Source: SIG299 sp964632165
GTDB lineage: Bacteria > Bacillota > Clostridia > Lachnospirales > Lachnospiraceae
Reading direction: 5' to 3'
Assembly (NCBI GenBank): GCA_964632165.1
Contig: CAZWCZ010000007.1
Span: forward strand, 1 to 60,556
Length of the DNA: 60,556 nt
Shown here one piece after another: positions 52,101-60,492 of this stretch (position 1 is the stretch's first letter; every line of letters begins with the position of its first letter). A program made the translations under genes and the position numbers. The notes beneath the pieces were generated by a model that was not told where the DNA came from, ran no database searches, and saw nothing but the letters and a program-made list of their open reading frames with translations.

Positions 52101-52698
52101 CGTTCATGGCAAACGAAATCTGATACCAGTATTCTCCGCTCTCATTGAGCGTCACTCCCTGCAGGGTAACCATTGTCCCTCTTGGGAGTCCGGCAATTTT
52201 TTCCGAGGAAGCTCCTGCCGCTGCACGTACATTCAATGAGCTGGCGGCTACGGCTCCCGCACGCGGGAATCCGCTCATAAGTACTTCAGATGAAGTTCCG
52301 GATGACGGTAACGGAGTAGGGGTTGCCGTTGGTTTCGGCGTCGGAGTATTGCTCGGTGCCGCGGTAGGAACCGCTCCTCCTGCTACTACATAAGCAGCAC
52401 TGACATATCCCGTTACTTTCTTTCCTTTAAAGCTTGCCGTTACATAATACCACCCATTCGAGCCGTGTGAAATATAAACGCTGTCTCCTCTGGATAAATA
52501 AACATTTTCTCCGTCGGATGTCACTTTTGCATATTCCGTGGACGGACCCGTTCTCATATAGAGTGTACTTGCCGTGATCGTACCGCTCACTGCAGCTTTT
52601 GCCTGCTCCCCATAATCTTGCATGATCAATAAAAACAGGAACAGCATCACTGCAGCCGCTGTCACATATTTTTTCCTTCTGTTTCTTTCTTTCTTCAT
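49156..52698 (-). CDS. Secreted SH3b-repeat protein with glucosaminidase-like domain
   Basis: An 1180 aa exported protein. A signal peptide (about 1-36, ending QAKA-AVS) is followed by five SH3b domains (about 37-108, 143-213, 245-316, 378-448, 452-530), each with S(S/K)LNxR and GYVSSxY-like ends. A sixth, divergent unit lies near 650-740. Thr-Pro-rich linkers separate them, the longest at about 537-626. Residues about 760-1050 resemble the LytD-type beta-N-acetylglucosaminidase fold (HVKYPNWIFQAYHTGLDW, YMDPRNFLNE, YHLASRVKQEV). A C-terminal cadherin-like beta sandwich ends at 1178. Likely role: peptidoglycan hydrolysis in growth or daughter-cell separation. No LPXTG motif; SH3b domains would give wall binding. 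Confidence 0.87.
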   Translation of the reverse strand: MKKERNRRKKYVTAAAVMLFLFLLIMQDYGEQAKAAVSGTITASTLYMRTGPSTEYAKVTSDGENVYLSRGDSVYISHGSNGWYYVTASFKGKKVTGYVSAAYVVAGGAVPTAAPSNTPTPKPTATPTPLPSSGTSSEVLMSGFPRAGAVAASSLNVRAAAGASSEKIAGLPRGTMVTLQGVTLNESGEYWYQISFAMNGVTKTGYVSSKYIQVAMPTATPTPTATPTPTPSPVPDSVENVVAGSFPRTGTVTASSLNVRKDAGTTADALTSVTRGTQVSVLSAKKAASGEYWYQISFSQNGIKRTGYVHSSYVAVAKAEATPTPTATPTPTATPTPTQEVTPTPTPIPTQEATPTPTPDPSLEGEPITKADVIQNNAKYYYPAKTTASKLNLRENPDTSSDKIAQVVKNTQILVINEKITDGTVWYRVAMKTEGVVIYGYMSSAYVSLLFTEPVYGVTETAERLRLREEASDSASYVKTKESAILTLHDGDTVAVLEETTVNKVKWFKICIEKSGSEYTGYVKAAYVRLADASEVQPTATPTPTATPEPTGTPTPTPELAGTPTPTPTAIPELTGTPTPTPTATPELTGTPTPTATLTPTATPTPTATPTPTATPKPTATPTPAPTGLATTETIDVNGENYPKYTPGTLTGYGQYSESTGLMLVYAGPGVSYGLLSDYSGTLIAIPQTTPLYLYHKYRASDKQVYWHIGFRYNGIMYYGYTKAMWITEIDEETANSSQGSTYGSMASFEAYLTQQGFPESYKEYLRELHVKYPNWIFQAYHTGLDWNTVIEQESIVGKNLIPNTKSVEWKSTESGAYDWSTDTFVLYDGSTWVTASEAAVEYYMDPRNFLNESNIFMFEVLKYESQYQNVSGVENILKGTPFYQSSFVYENEYGNKESITYAEAFIEAAKYSGVSPYHLASRVKQEVVISSTKVSNSVTGTVSGLEGLYNFYNIGAYHSTVAGGNIANGLKYAKNGASNNDALNDASLIPWTDPYKSIVGGGYILGVNYINRGQDTIYLQKFNVTGNSTYYHQYMANIEAPYSESLKTAAAYANADMADLPIVFSIPVYLNMPDSPVSAPQKEYNPNNWLKTLEIYDINGKKLTLTPTFNLKADWNYYLVVEEEDPMIQIEAKAVSSKATVSGTGFYALPYGSTDIKIRVTAENGTIREYVITVIRPTE
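50820..51088. repeat. Degenerate GT/C-rich tandem repeats encoding a Thr-Pro linker
   Basis: About 270 bp of short repeated units (GTTGCCGTCGGTGTTGGC-like on the plus strand, plus a 50-60 bp higher-order unit with GTTCCGGTCAGTTCCGGGGTCG) encode the longest TPTPTATP linker of the SH3b protein. Smaller related tracts are at about 51620-51745, 52004-52052 and 52305-52370. Confidence 0.9.
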
Positions 52699-52749
52699 CT
52701 TTCCTCTATTCTACCGCTGTAAGCTGCGATTTCTTCTGATGTTTCTCCG

Positions 52750-52778
52750 GTCAGCACTGCTGACTTTTTACTATTTTA
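52750..52778 (-). promoter_or_regulatory. Extended -10 promoter with adjacent palindrome for the SH3b gene
   Basis: On the minus strand TGATAAAAT (core 52773-52778) is followed by the perfect inverted repeat GTCAGCA-G-TGCTGAC (52764-52750), placed at about the transcription start. The -35 is weak (TTTTCT, 52796-52801). The repeat is an operator or 5' hairpin candidate. Confidence 0.5.
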
Positions 52779-52858
52779 TCACATGGTACGATAATAGAAA
52801 AGAGTTATGGCAGATATATGGCAGTTTTTTGTGGAATTTTTTTGAAACTTGCCTTAAA

Positions 52859-52892
52859 AAAGTGCTGTAAACACATTTTTTTACAGCACTTT
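52859..52892 (-). terminator. Terminator of the SSB-like gene
   Basis: A 12-bp AT-rich stem (AAAGTGCTGTAA/TTACAGCACTTT) with a 10-nt loop is followed on the minus strand by T residues. Confidence 0.85.
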
Positions 52893-52907
52893 CCATCACT
52901 TTCTCCA

Positions 52908-53573
52908 CTATTCTTCCCGGATCATATCCGCAGAACCTCCCGATTCTTCCGGAATGCATTCTAACTTACTTACACTGACTTCGTAGGCAACTCTCCGTTC
53001 AAACTCAGTCTCACTTAACTTTTTCTGATATTCCCGGCTCTGTATCCTACCCCACATCTGGATATGTTCCCCTACCTGAAAATTCTCGGCGTATCTTGCA
53101 TTTCTTCCCCAACAGATGCATGGAATATAATCCGATTTCCCGTAAGGACGGTTTACTGCCAAAAGGACATCTGCGATCTCACGTCCCAGTGGCGTTCTTC
53201 TGTAAATCGGCAGCTTGCACACATAACCATCCAGAAAAATATAATTCGGTCTCACATCATCTGCCGGTTCTTCCGTGATCTCAATTTCCCTTGCAAACAC
53301 GGAAAGCACCAATCTGTTTTTTGTTTCCTCATGACGATTATAAGAACGGAACTGTCCTGTCACTACCGCATACATTCCGGTATAATCCTGTCTGACATCG
53401 ATCAGTCGCTCTGATACCATGATCGGGATCACATCATGTGACTCACTCAGGCGTCCTACCGAAATTTCCATCAGATAGAATCCTTCTCCAAATACATCAT
53501 GACTGAAGGAGAAATTATCCATGATCTCTCCCGCTATCGTCACCTGGTTATTATCAAATACCTTATCTGTCAT
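52908..53573 (-). CDS. Tandem OB-fold, SSB-like protein
   Basis: A 221 aa protein with two OB-type units. The first is about residues 8-100 (NQVTIAGEIMDNFSFSHDV, MYAVVTGQFRSYNRHEE). The second is about 108-205 (NYIFLDGYVCKLPIYRRTP, ADVLLAVNRPYGKSDYIPC, EHIQMWGRIQSREYQKK). The second resembles bacterial SSB with its FLDGYVCK, ICWGRNA and WGRIQSREYQ strands. The acidic PF-type tail of true SSB is absent. The chosen ATG at 53573 has AAGGGAG upstream; a TTG at 53639 would add 22 residues. It is monocistronic with its own terminator. A single-stranded DNA-binding role is likely but inferred. Confidence 0.8.
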   Translation of the reverse strand: MTDKVFDNNQVTIAGEIMDNFSFSHDVFGEGFYLMEISVGRLSESHDVIPIMVSERLIDVRQDYTGMYAVVTGQFRSYNRHEETKNRLVLSVFAREIEITEEPADDVRPNYIFLDGYVCKLPIYRRTPLGREIADVLLAVNRPYGKSDYIPCICWGRNARYAENFQVGEHIQMWGRIQSREYQKKLSETEFERRVAYEVSVSKLECIPEESGGSADMIREE

Positions 53574-53731
53574 ATCGTAACTACTCCCTTCGTTTTCTCC
53601 GGTATTTCTTTTGCTTTTACATTCTACAATATTTTCCAATTATTTAGAAGTATTTTTTGAATTTTTTTCCTTTTTTTCAAGCCAAAGTTGTTTCTTTTTC
53701 TACATTTTTTTTTACAATGTCCGAAAAGCCC

Positions 53732-53759
53732 TTGAAAATAGGAAAAAATGTGCTATTAT
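53732..53759 (+). promoter_or_regulatory. Promoter of typA
   Basis: TTGAAA (53732-53737) is spaced 16 bp from an extended -10 TGCTATTAT (core 53754-53759). Confidence 0.6.
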
Positions 53760-53804
53760 TGATGAGTTAAACATTGTTTCACTTTAGAAAGGCGGAAAAA
53801 CATT

Positions 53805-55631
53805 ATGAAAACAAAACGCGAAGACATTCGTAATATCGCGATCATCGCCCATGTTGACCACGGCAAAACAACGCTTGTGGATGAACTGTTAAAACAGAGC
53901 GGCACATTTCGTCAGAATCAGGAAGTGGCAGAACGCGTTATGGACTCCAACGATATCGAACGGGAACGCGGCATTACCATTCTTGCAAAAAATACCGCCG
54001 TACATTATAACGGCACAAAGATCAATATCATCGATACCCCGGGACACGCAGACTTTGGAGGAGAAGTAGAGCGTGTGCTGAAAATGGTAAACGGTGTTAT
54101 CCTTGTTGTAGATGCGTTTGAAGGTGCTATGCCACAGACGAAATTCGTATTAAAAAAAGCATTGGAACTGAATCTGCCGGTCATCGTCTGTATCAATAAG
54201 ATCGACCGCCCGGAAGCACGCCCTGCCGAAGTCATTGACGAGGTTCTTGAATTATTCATCGATCTGGATGCTTCCGATGAACAATTAGACTGTCCTTTCG
54301 TTTTTGCTTCCGCAAAAACCGGTGTTGCCATTTTAGAGCTCTCTGATACGCCTAAGAACATGGAACCATTATTTGAAACGATCCTGGATTACATTCCTGC
54401 ACCGGAAGGCGACCCGGATGCCGGTACCCAGGTACTGGTCAGTACGATCGATTATAATGAGTATGTTGGCCGTATCGGTGTCGGTAAAGTGGATAACGGT
54501 ACCATCCGCACCAACCAGGAAGTTGTCCTGGTCAATGCCCATGAGCCGGAAAAGCGCCGCAGGGTAAAAGTAAGCAAACTGTATGAATTTGAGGGTCTCA
54601 AAAAGGTAGAAGTAGAAGAAGCCGGCATCGGCTCTATCGTAGCTATCTCCGGAATTTCCGATATCCACATCGGTGATACCTTATGTGCTCCGGATCATCC
54701 GGAACCGATCCCGTTCCAGAAGATCTCCGAGCCGACTATTGCCATGCACTTTGTGGTCAATGATTCTCCTTTGGCCGGAAAAGAAGGGAAGTTTGTAACA
54801 TCCAGACATTTAAGAGAACGTCTCTTCCGCGAACTGAACACCGATGTCAGTCTCCGAGTAGAAGAAACCGAGACAACCGAAAGCTTTAAGGTGTCCGGCC
54901 GCGGTGAACTTCATTTATCCGTATTGATCGAAAACATGCGCCGTGAAGGTTATGAATTTGCCGTAAGCAAAGCCGAGGTATTATATAAAACAGATGAAAA
55001 CGGCAAAAAGTTAGAACCTATGGAACGTGCTTATATTGATGTTCCGGAAGAATTTTCCGGCACCGTCATTGAAAAACTCAGCAGCCGCAAGGGCGAACTG
55101 ATCAGCATGTCCGGCATGAGCGGCGGTTACACACGTCTTGAGTTTTCCATTCCTGCAAGAGGTCTGATCGGTTATCGCGGCGAGTTCATGACCGATACCA
55201 AAGGAAACGGCATCTTAAATACCATTTTTGACGGATACGGCCCGTACAAGGGTGACATTGCCTACCGCAAACAGGGCAGCCTGATCGCTTTTGAAAGCGG
55301 GGAAGCGATCACCTATGGTCTGTACAATGCCCAGGAACGCGGTACCTTATTTATCGGGCCGGGAGAAAAGGTATATTCCGGTATGGTAGTCGGTCAAAAC
55401 GGCAAAGCCGAAGATGTTGAGATCAATGTCTGCAAGAAAAAGCAGCTGACCAATACGCGTTCCTCCAGTGCAGACGAAGCACTCCGCCTGACCCCGCCTC
55501 GCATTCTGAGTCTGGAACAGGCACTGGATTTCATTGAAACGGATGAACTCCTTGAAGTAACTCCAAAGAGCCTGCGTATCCGCAAAAAAATCCTGGATCC
55601 GCTTCTCAGAAAGAGAGCAAACAGAAACTGA
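53805..55631 (+). CDS. typA: Ribosome-associated GTPase TypA/BipA
   Basis: A 608 aa translational GTPase that binds the ribosome and is needed under cold or other stress. G motifs: IAHVDHGKTTL (G1), RERGITI (G2), DTPGHADFGGEVER (G3), INKIDRPEARP (G4) and FASAKTG (G5). Domain II and EF-G-like domains follow. The TypA-specific C terminus carries GVYNAQER-like LYNAQERGTLFIGP and KKKQLTNTRSSSADEA. The ATG follows AAAGGCGG. It is a single-gene unit with a strong terminator. Confidence 0.97.
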   Translation: MKTKREDIRNIAIIAHVDHGKTTLVDELLKQSGTFRQNQEVAERVMDSNDIERERGITILAKNTAVHYNGTKINIIDTPGHADFGGEVERVLKMVNGVILVVDAFEGAMPQTKFVLKKALELNLPVIVCINKIDRPEARPAEVIDEVLELFIDLDASDEQLDCPFVFASAKTGVAILELSDTPKNMEPLFETILDYIPAPEGDPDAGTQVLVSTIDYNEYVGRIGVGKVDNGTIRTNQEVVLVNAHEPEKRRRVKVSKLYEFEGLKKVEVEEAGIGSIVAISGISDIHIGDTLCAPDHPEPIPFQKISEPTIAMHFVVNDSPLAGKEGKFVTSRHLRERLFRELNTDVSLRVEETETTESFKVSGRGELHLSVLIENMRREGYEFAVSKAEVLYKTDENGKKLEPMERAYIDVPEEFSGTVIEKLSSRKGELISMSGMSGGYTRLEFSIPARGLIGYRGEFMTDTKGNGILNTIFDGYGPYKGDIAYRKQGSLIAFESGEAITYGLYNAQERGTLFIGPGEKVYSGMVVGQNGKAEDVEINVCKKKQLTNTRSSSADEALRLTPPRILSLEQALDFIETDELLEVTPKSLRIRKKILDPLLRKRANRN

Positions 55632-55714
55632 TCTTACGCCTCTGCCTGGAGTGTATCATAATCTTTTCGTTTCGGCAACCATGCCGTACTCTCTCCGGAG
55701 TTTTATGAAAATAT

Positions 55715-55770
55715 AAGAAAAAGCCTTTAAATATGCGGGTTTCCGCAAATTTAAGGGCTTTCTTTTTTAT
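55715..55770. terminator. Bidirectional terminator between typA and the lipid kinase gene
   Basis: Nested arms AAAGCC(C)TTTAAAT/ATTTAAGGGCTTT and TGCGG/CCGCA surround a short loop, with A-runs on the left and T-runs on the right. Confidence 0.85.
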
Positions 55771-55824
55771 GCATCAGTTACAAACTTTCTAATAAAACTT
55801 TGTTCAATCTGCCAATAACTTTTT

Positions 55825-56706
55825 TTACTTTTTATGAATTATACGAACCGCGCCCGGGTAAATTTCCAGTTCCACTTTTTCATGGATACCGCCGTCTTCT
55901 CCATCCAGCGTCCACTCCATGGATTCCGTTTCCATCTGCATCTTGTGGAACTGACCATAATACATATACCGTTCATCAATCTTTTCGTTCATCAAAAGCG
56001 TGATGACTGTCTGCAGCTCGATCAGATTTTTCGGATGCTTAATAAAAAGATACTCCATCCTGCCGTCATCCAGCTGTACCTGCTTTCGGTTAAAGTTCTT
56101 GATCCCGGCAATCGAAAATGTATTGGTGATCATCCCAACCAGAACATCACTTTCCTGCCATATGCCATCCACGCAGAACCTGATATGTTTTGAAGACACA
56201 TCTGCCAGCTGCTTGATTCCCTCCAACAAATAGGCAAAGTATCCCAATGTATTTTTCTTTTCCTGTGGGGTATGAAATGCAACACCGGTAAAAATTCCAA
56301 ATGCCGCTACATAATTAAAATATTCCCCATTCATGCAGCCAATGTCGATCCGGCTCATTTCACCTTCTTCAATACATTTTATCGCTGTCTGGTGCGTGAT
56401 CCCGAGATTTTTTGCATAATCATTGGTGGAACCCATCGGTATATAACCAACCGGCACATCCCATCCGCTTATCATCAGTCCGTTGATCACTTCATGCAAC
56501 GTTCCATCGCCGCCGCAGCAGATCACACGGTCAAATCCTGCCTCTTTTCTTTTTATGATACAATCCCTGGCGTCATTTTTTCCCTGGGTCTGATAAACGG
56601 TAAGTTCCTGTCCGTCTCTGGTCAAAGCTCCTACGATCCGTCCCAGCCGCTCATTTCTTCCTTCTTTTCTTCCTGATACCGGATTATAAATCAATAAATT
56701 CTGCAT
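55825..56706 (-). CDS. Diacylglycerol kinase-family lipid kinase (DgkB/YegS-like)
   Basis: A 293 aa soluble kinase acting at the membrane. LLIYNPVSGRKEGRNE at the N terminus, the nucleotide-binding VICCGGDGTLHEVINGLM, PMGSTNDYAKNLGI and the acidic MNGEYFNYVAAFGIFT are typical. Substrate may be diacylglycerol from phospholipid or teichoic acid turnover, or a related lipid. It lies 38 bp after degV, so the two are probably co-transcribed. Confidence 0.92.
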   Translation of the reverse strand: MQNLLIYNPVSGRKEGRNERLGRIVGALTRDGQELTVYQTQGKNDARDCIIKRKEAGFDRVICCGGDGTLHEVINGLMISGWDVPVGYIPMGSTNDYAKNLGITHQTAIKCIEEGEMSRIDIGCMNGEYFNYVAAFGIFTGVAFHTPQEKKNTLGYFAYLLEGIKQLADVSSKHIRFCVDGIWQESDVLVGMITNTFSIAGIKNFNRKQVQLDDGRMEYLFIKHPKNLIELQTVITLLMNEKIDERYMYYGQFHKMQMETESMEWTLDGEDGGIHEKVELEIYPGAVRIIHKK

Positions 56707-56744
56707 TCCACTTCATCTCGATTTCTTCTTTTTTTCCGTAACCG

Positions 56745-57632
56745 CTACTCTTCTCTCTTTTTTCCCCAGAAGAACACAGCTACCGTGCCGGGACCGCTGT
56801 GACTGCCAATGGTCGTTCCGATGTTATAAATCTCCACTTTTCCCTTCAAATTCGGGAAACGCTCTTCTATCCGGTCTGCCACTTCTCTTGCGTCCTCATA
56901 GCAGGCAGAATGACACATATAACACTTATCGGCATATTCCGTGCCGTTGTCTGCATCCTGTTCCATCTGCTTTTCCAACAATTCCATAGCCTTTTTCTTT
57001 GTCCTGATCTTCTGTCTTGGAACAAGCTGTCCGTCCTTATTTACATCCAATACCGGACAGATATTGAGCACTGTTCCGAAAAAACCGGCCGTTTTGGACA
57101 CTCTTCCGCCCTTGATATAAAATGTCAGATCGGATGAGAAGAACCGATGATGCACCTTCAGCTTATTTTCTTCTGCCCAGTCCCTCAGTTCTTCTATTGT
57201 TCTTCCTTCCTCACGCAGGTCTGCCAATTTGTCCATCAGCAGCCCGTATCCCGACGAGATCGTCAAAGAATCCACAACATAAAGCTTGCGTTCCGGATAC
57301 CGTTCCAACAAAGTATTTCCTGCGATCCTCGCCGAATTGACAGAACCGGTGATCCCTGAAGACATACTGATATGCAGGATGTCTTTCCCTTCCTTCAGAA
57401 ACGGCTCAAAATAAGCTTCATATTCTGCTGCATTGATCTGAGATGTCTTTGTCTGTGCACCGTTTGCCATGGCACGATAAAATTCTTCACTCGACATGCT
57501 CTGTCCAAGATCATCCGGATAGACAACCCCATCCAGTTCATACGTATAACAAATATACTTTATGTTTCTTTCTTCAAAATGCTCCTTGGTTAAATCTGCT
57601 GTAGAACAACAGCTAAGTACAAAATCATTCAT
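56745..57632 (-). CDS. DegV-family fatty-acid-binding protein
   Basis: An approximately 295 aa DegV protein. DegV/FakB proteins bind fatty acids and present them to a fatty-acid kinase. Diagnostic parts: an N-terminal FVLSCCSTADL, SSEEFYRAMANGAQTKTSQ, HISMSSGITGSVNSARIA, FYIKGGRVSK and a C-terminal GTTIGSHSGPGTVAVFFWG. The ATG at 57632 has GGAGGT upstream. It has its own promoter and is followed by the lipid kinase gene, a sensible pairing for membrane-lipid metabolism. Confidence 0.93.
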   Translation of the reverse strand: MNDFVLSCCSTADLTKEHFEERNIKYICYTYELDGVVYPDDLGQSMSSEEFYRAMANGAQTKTSQINAAEYEAYFEPFLKEGKDILHISMSSGITGSVNSARIAGNTLLERYPERKLYVVDSLTISSGYGLLMDKLADLREEGRTIEELRDWAEENKLKVHHRFFSSDLTFYIKGGRVSKTAGFFGTVLNICPVLDVNKDGQLVPRQKIRTKKKAMELLEKQMEQDADNGTEYADKCYMCHSACYEDAREVADRIEERFPNLKGKVEIYNIGTTIGSHSGPGTVAVFFWGKKREE

Positions 57633-57689
57633 CTTCGATACCTCCATACGCTCAGTCCAAAAACCGCATGATGTAGTTTTCATTACCAC

Positions 57690-57718
57690 ATTATAAAACA
57701 TTCCGTCCTTTTTGTAAA
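57690..57718 (-). promoter_or_regulatory. Promoter of degV
   Basis: TTTACA (57713-57718) and a perfect TATAAT (57690-57695) are spaced 17 bp on the minus strand. Confidence 0.8.
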
Positions 57719-57757
57719 GGTATCCGAAAAAAACTTTGCATTTTCCCTTATATTTTT

Positions 57758-59650
57758 TTATTTGGCATTACTTGCCGCAATTTTTACTTTGCTCCACAGA
57801 TTCCCGATTATTTTTTTCGTCACGGCATTGAATTCAAATACTTCATCCATGACATATTCCGTTCGCGGAAGATATGCATTGATCCCTTCATAAGCTCCGC
57901 CTTCCCCGGACAGATCAAGCATTACCTTGTCGTTTGGCGATGTATATCCAACGTACGCTGAATTTCCGTATGCCACTTCATACGAACTGATATAGTTAAT
58001 AAATTCATGTGCCAGCTCCACATGCTCCGCATTTTTCGGAATGACCATGGAATCGTACCAAAGGTTCGTTCCTTCCTTCGGCTGATAAAATCCCATATCC
58101 TCATTTTCGCTCATAATGTAGGCTGCATCACCGGAGTAGCAAAGCCCCAGTGCTTTTCTTCCCTGTGCCATGTTGTCAATGATCTCATCCGTTACGATCT
58201 CCGGATCCATTGTTGTCACACACTGCACCAGCCACTGATATGCTTCATTCAGTTCCTCTTCATCCTCTGTATTCATCGAATATCCAAGTGCCTTAAGTGC
58301 CATCATAAAAGAGTCTCTTTCCGAATCATATAAATAGATATCTCCCTTATACTTTGTATTCAGAAAAATGCTGAATCCCTGCTCCTCCAGATCTTTTTCC
58401 GATACTATCGTCTTGTCATAGACGATCCCTACCGTTCCCCAAAAATAGGAAACAGAATATTCATTTTCTACATCGTACGGCGGACTCAGCACTTCTGTAT
58501 TCAGTTCATCAAAACAGGTCAGACGCGACTTATCCAGTTTTTGCAGATATCCTTCCTCGATCAAGCGCTGCACCATATAGTCACTTGGAATGACGATGTC
58601 ATACGGCTCACCGTTGCTGACTTTGATGTACATTGCTTCATTGGAATCAAAATATTCCGGAATTACCGTAGCCCCGGTCAGCTTTTCAAATCCCGGGATC
58701 ACGTCATCTCCCATATATTCTCCCGGAAGATAGATATAAAGAGTCTCTCCGGCATACGGAAGTGTGCTGTCACTCCGGTTCATTCCGAACACCATAATAA
58801 GAATCACTGCTGTCGCCGCAATACCGACGGCAGGAACCACGATCTTCCTCTTTTTTATTTCTGTCTTCTTCGGACGATCTGCCAGGATCATCGGGACTAC
58901 GTTCACAAGTACAAGCCCAATGGTAATGATCACAACGACCAAAGTGGACACAGCATTAATACTCGGATTTACACGCTTGCTCATAGTATATACCATGATG
59001 CTCAGGTTCTTTACCCCGCCTCCTGTCACAAAATACGAAATGATAAAATCATCAATCGACATCGTAAATGCAATCAGCGCTCCTGAAATGATCCCAGGTG
59101 TGATCTGCGGCACGATCACTCTCGTCAGTGCAGTCCACGGTCTTGCACCAAGGTCCATGGCTGCATCTGCCAGGTTCGGATCAAGAGAACGTACCTTCGG
59201 CATGACCGAAAGCATGACATATGGGATGCAGAAAGCAATATGCGCCAGCAGCATGGTCACGTATCCACGCTCTACTTTAAAAGTGATGAATAACAGCATA
59301 AAACCGATCGCCGTTACGATCTCCGGATTCATGATCGGAAAATTATTGATCTGCTGAACAAGATCCCGTACCACTTTCTTCGACTTGCTCAGTCCAATGG
59401 CAGCAATGGTTCCCGCAACCGTTGATATCAATGTTGCAAGGATTGCCACAGAAAAAGTCGTATACAACGCACTCATCATATCCCGCGATTCTAACATATG
59501 CCGGTACCATTTCAAGGAGAAGCCGGTAAAATGTGTAAGCGACTTTCCTTCGTTGAAGGAAAACACGATCATATATAAGATCGGCAGATAGAAAAATACG
59601 ATAGATAACCCCATCAGGATCTTCCCTACAGGACGCTTCCCTTTTTTCAT
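57758..59650 (-). CDS. potCD: Fused polyamine importer permease and binding protein (PotC-PotD)
   Basis: A 630 aa fusion. Residues about 1-265 are a PotC permease (FNEGKSLTHFTGFSLKWY, EAA loop DAAMDLGARPWTALTRVIVP, FTMSIDDFIISYFVTGGG). A basic stretch and an extra span (about 273-293) lead to a PotD-type binding domain (about 300-630) with LYIYLPGEYMGDDVIPGFEK, DIVIPSDYMVQRLIEEGY, LGLCYSGDAAYIM and ELAHEFINYI. The extra span tethers the binding domain outside the cell in place of a lipid anchor. The ATG at 59650 lies 2 bp after potB, with AAAGGAGG inside the potB end. Likely ligands are spermidine or putrescine. Confidence 0.92.
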   Translation of the reverse strand: MKKGKRPVGKILMGLSIVFFYLPILYMIVFSFNEGKSLTHFTGFSLKWYRHMLESRDMMSALYTTFSVAILATLISTVAGTIAAIGLSKSKKVVRDLVQQINNFPIMNPEIVTAIGFMLLFITFKVERGYVTMLLAHIAFCIPYVMLSVMPKVRSLDPNLADAAMDLGARPWTALTRVIVPQITPGIISGALIAFTMSIDDFIISYFVTGGGVKNLSIMVYTMSKRVNPSINAVSTLVVVIITIGLVLVNVVPMILADRPKKTEIKKRKIVVPAVGIAATAVILIMVFGMNRSDSTLPYAGETLYIYLPGEYMGDDVIPGFEKLTGATVIPEYFDSNEAMYIKVSNGEPYDIVIPSDYMVQRLIEEGYLQKLDKSRLTCFDELNTEVLSPPYDVENEYSVSYFWGTVGIVYDKTIVSEKDLEEQGFSIFLNTKYKGDIYLYDSERDSFMMALKALGYSMNTEDEEELNEAYQWLVQCVTTMDPEIVTDEIIDNMAQGRKALGLCYSGDAAYIMSENEDMGFYQPKEGTNLWYDSMVIPKNAEHVELAHEFINYISSYEVAYGNSAYVGYTSPNDKVMLDLSGEGGAYEGINAYLPRTEYVMDEVFEFNAVTKKIIGNLWSKVKIAASNAK

Positions 59651-59652
59651 GG

Positions 59653-60492
59653 TCAGTTTTCCTCCTTTCCGCCCTGATTCTTTCGTTCCAGCTTTCCTAC
59701 CAGCATCATAAGCAGCATCATTACCGCTGCCATGATCATGGAGATCGCACTTCCGAAGTTCCATTCGCCTACGGTAATAAACTGATTTTCAATCAGATTT
59801 CCTATCAGGAAATACTGTCCGCCGCCAAGGAGCTTTGGAATAAAGAAAGAACTGATCGCCGGAAGAAATACAAGCGTAATCCCGTTGATAACCCCCGGAA
59901 GGGAAAGCGGAAGCGTTACCTTTAAAAATGTCTGCACCGGATTTGCTCCAAGATCTGCACTTGCATTCAAAAGTGACTGATCCATTTTGCAAAGTGAGGT
60001 GTTGATCTGCAGGATCATGAACGGCAGGAAATTATACACCATACCGATCAGTACTGCAGCTTCGGTATACAAAATCTCCACCTCATGAATGCCAAACAGT
60101 CCGAGTATCTGTGAAAACAGTCCTCCATCGCTTAAAAGACCTATCCACGCATAGGTGCGCACCAGCATATTGATCCAGGTAGGCACCGTAATGATCAGCA
60201 CAAGTATATTCTGCATCCTCTCGCTGCTGCGTGCAATAAAATAGGCAATCGGATATCCGAGCAGCAGGCAGATTGCTGTTGTTTTTACCGCAATTCCAAA
60301 GGAGCGCCAGAGAATCAGCAAAAAGTCCGGGTCGGAAAAGAACTTGACATAATGCTCTAACGTAAAGGAAAACGAGATGATACTGTTGCCATGCTCTGTA
60401 AACGAATACAATGTGATCAGAAGCATCGGCATCACGATCATCAGCGCAGCCCAGATAAGATATGGAATTGCAAGCTGTGATAACTTTTTCAT
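59653..60492 (-). CDS. potB: Polyamine ABC importer permease PotB
   Basis: A 279 aa inner-membrane permease with about six spans. IPYLIWAALMIVMPMLLITLY near the N terminus, TVPTWINMLVRTYAWIGLL, the EAA loop NASADLGANPVQTFLKVTLP and SSFFIPKLLGGGQYFLIGN match PotB. Its ATG follows the potA stop codon with no gap (TAA then ATG), so translation is coupled. It pairs with the PotC part of the next protein. Confidence 0.93.
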   Translation of the reverse strand: MKKLSQLAIPYLIWAALMIVMPMLLITLYSFTEHGNSIISFSFTLEHYVKFFSDPDFLLILWRSFGIAVKTTAICLLLGYPIAYFIARSSERMQNILVLIITVPTWINMLVRTYAWIGLLSDGGLFSQILGLFGIHEVEILYTEAAVLIGMVYNFLPFMILQINTSLCKMDQSLLNASADLGANPVQTFLKVTLPLSLPGVINGITLVFLPAISSFFIPKLLGGGQYFLIGNLIENQFITVGEWNFGSAISMIMAAVMMLLMMLVGKLERKNQGGKEEN

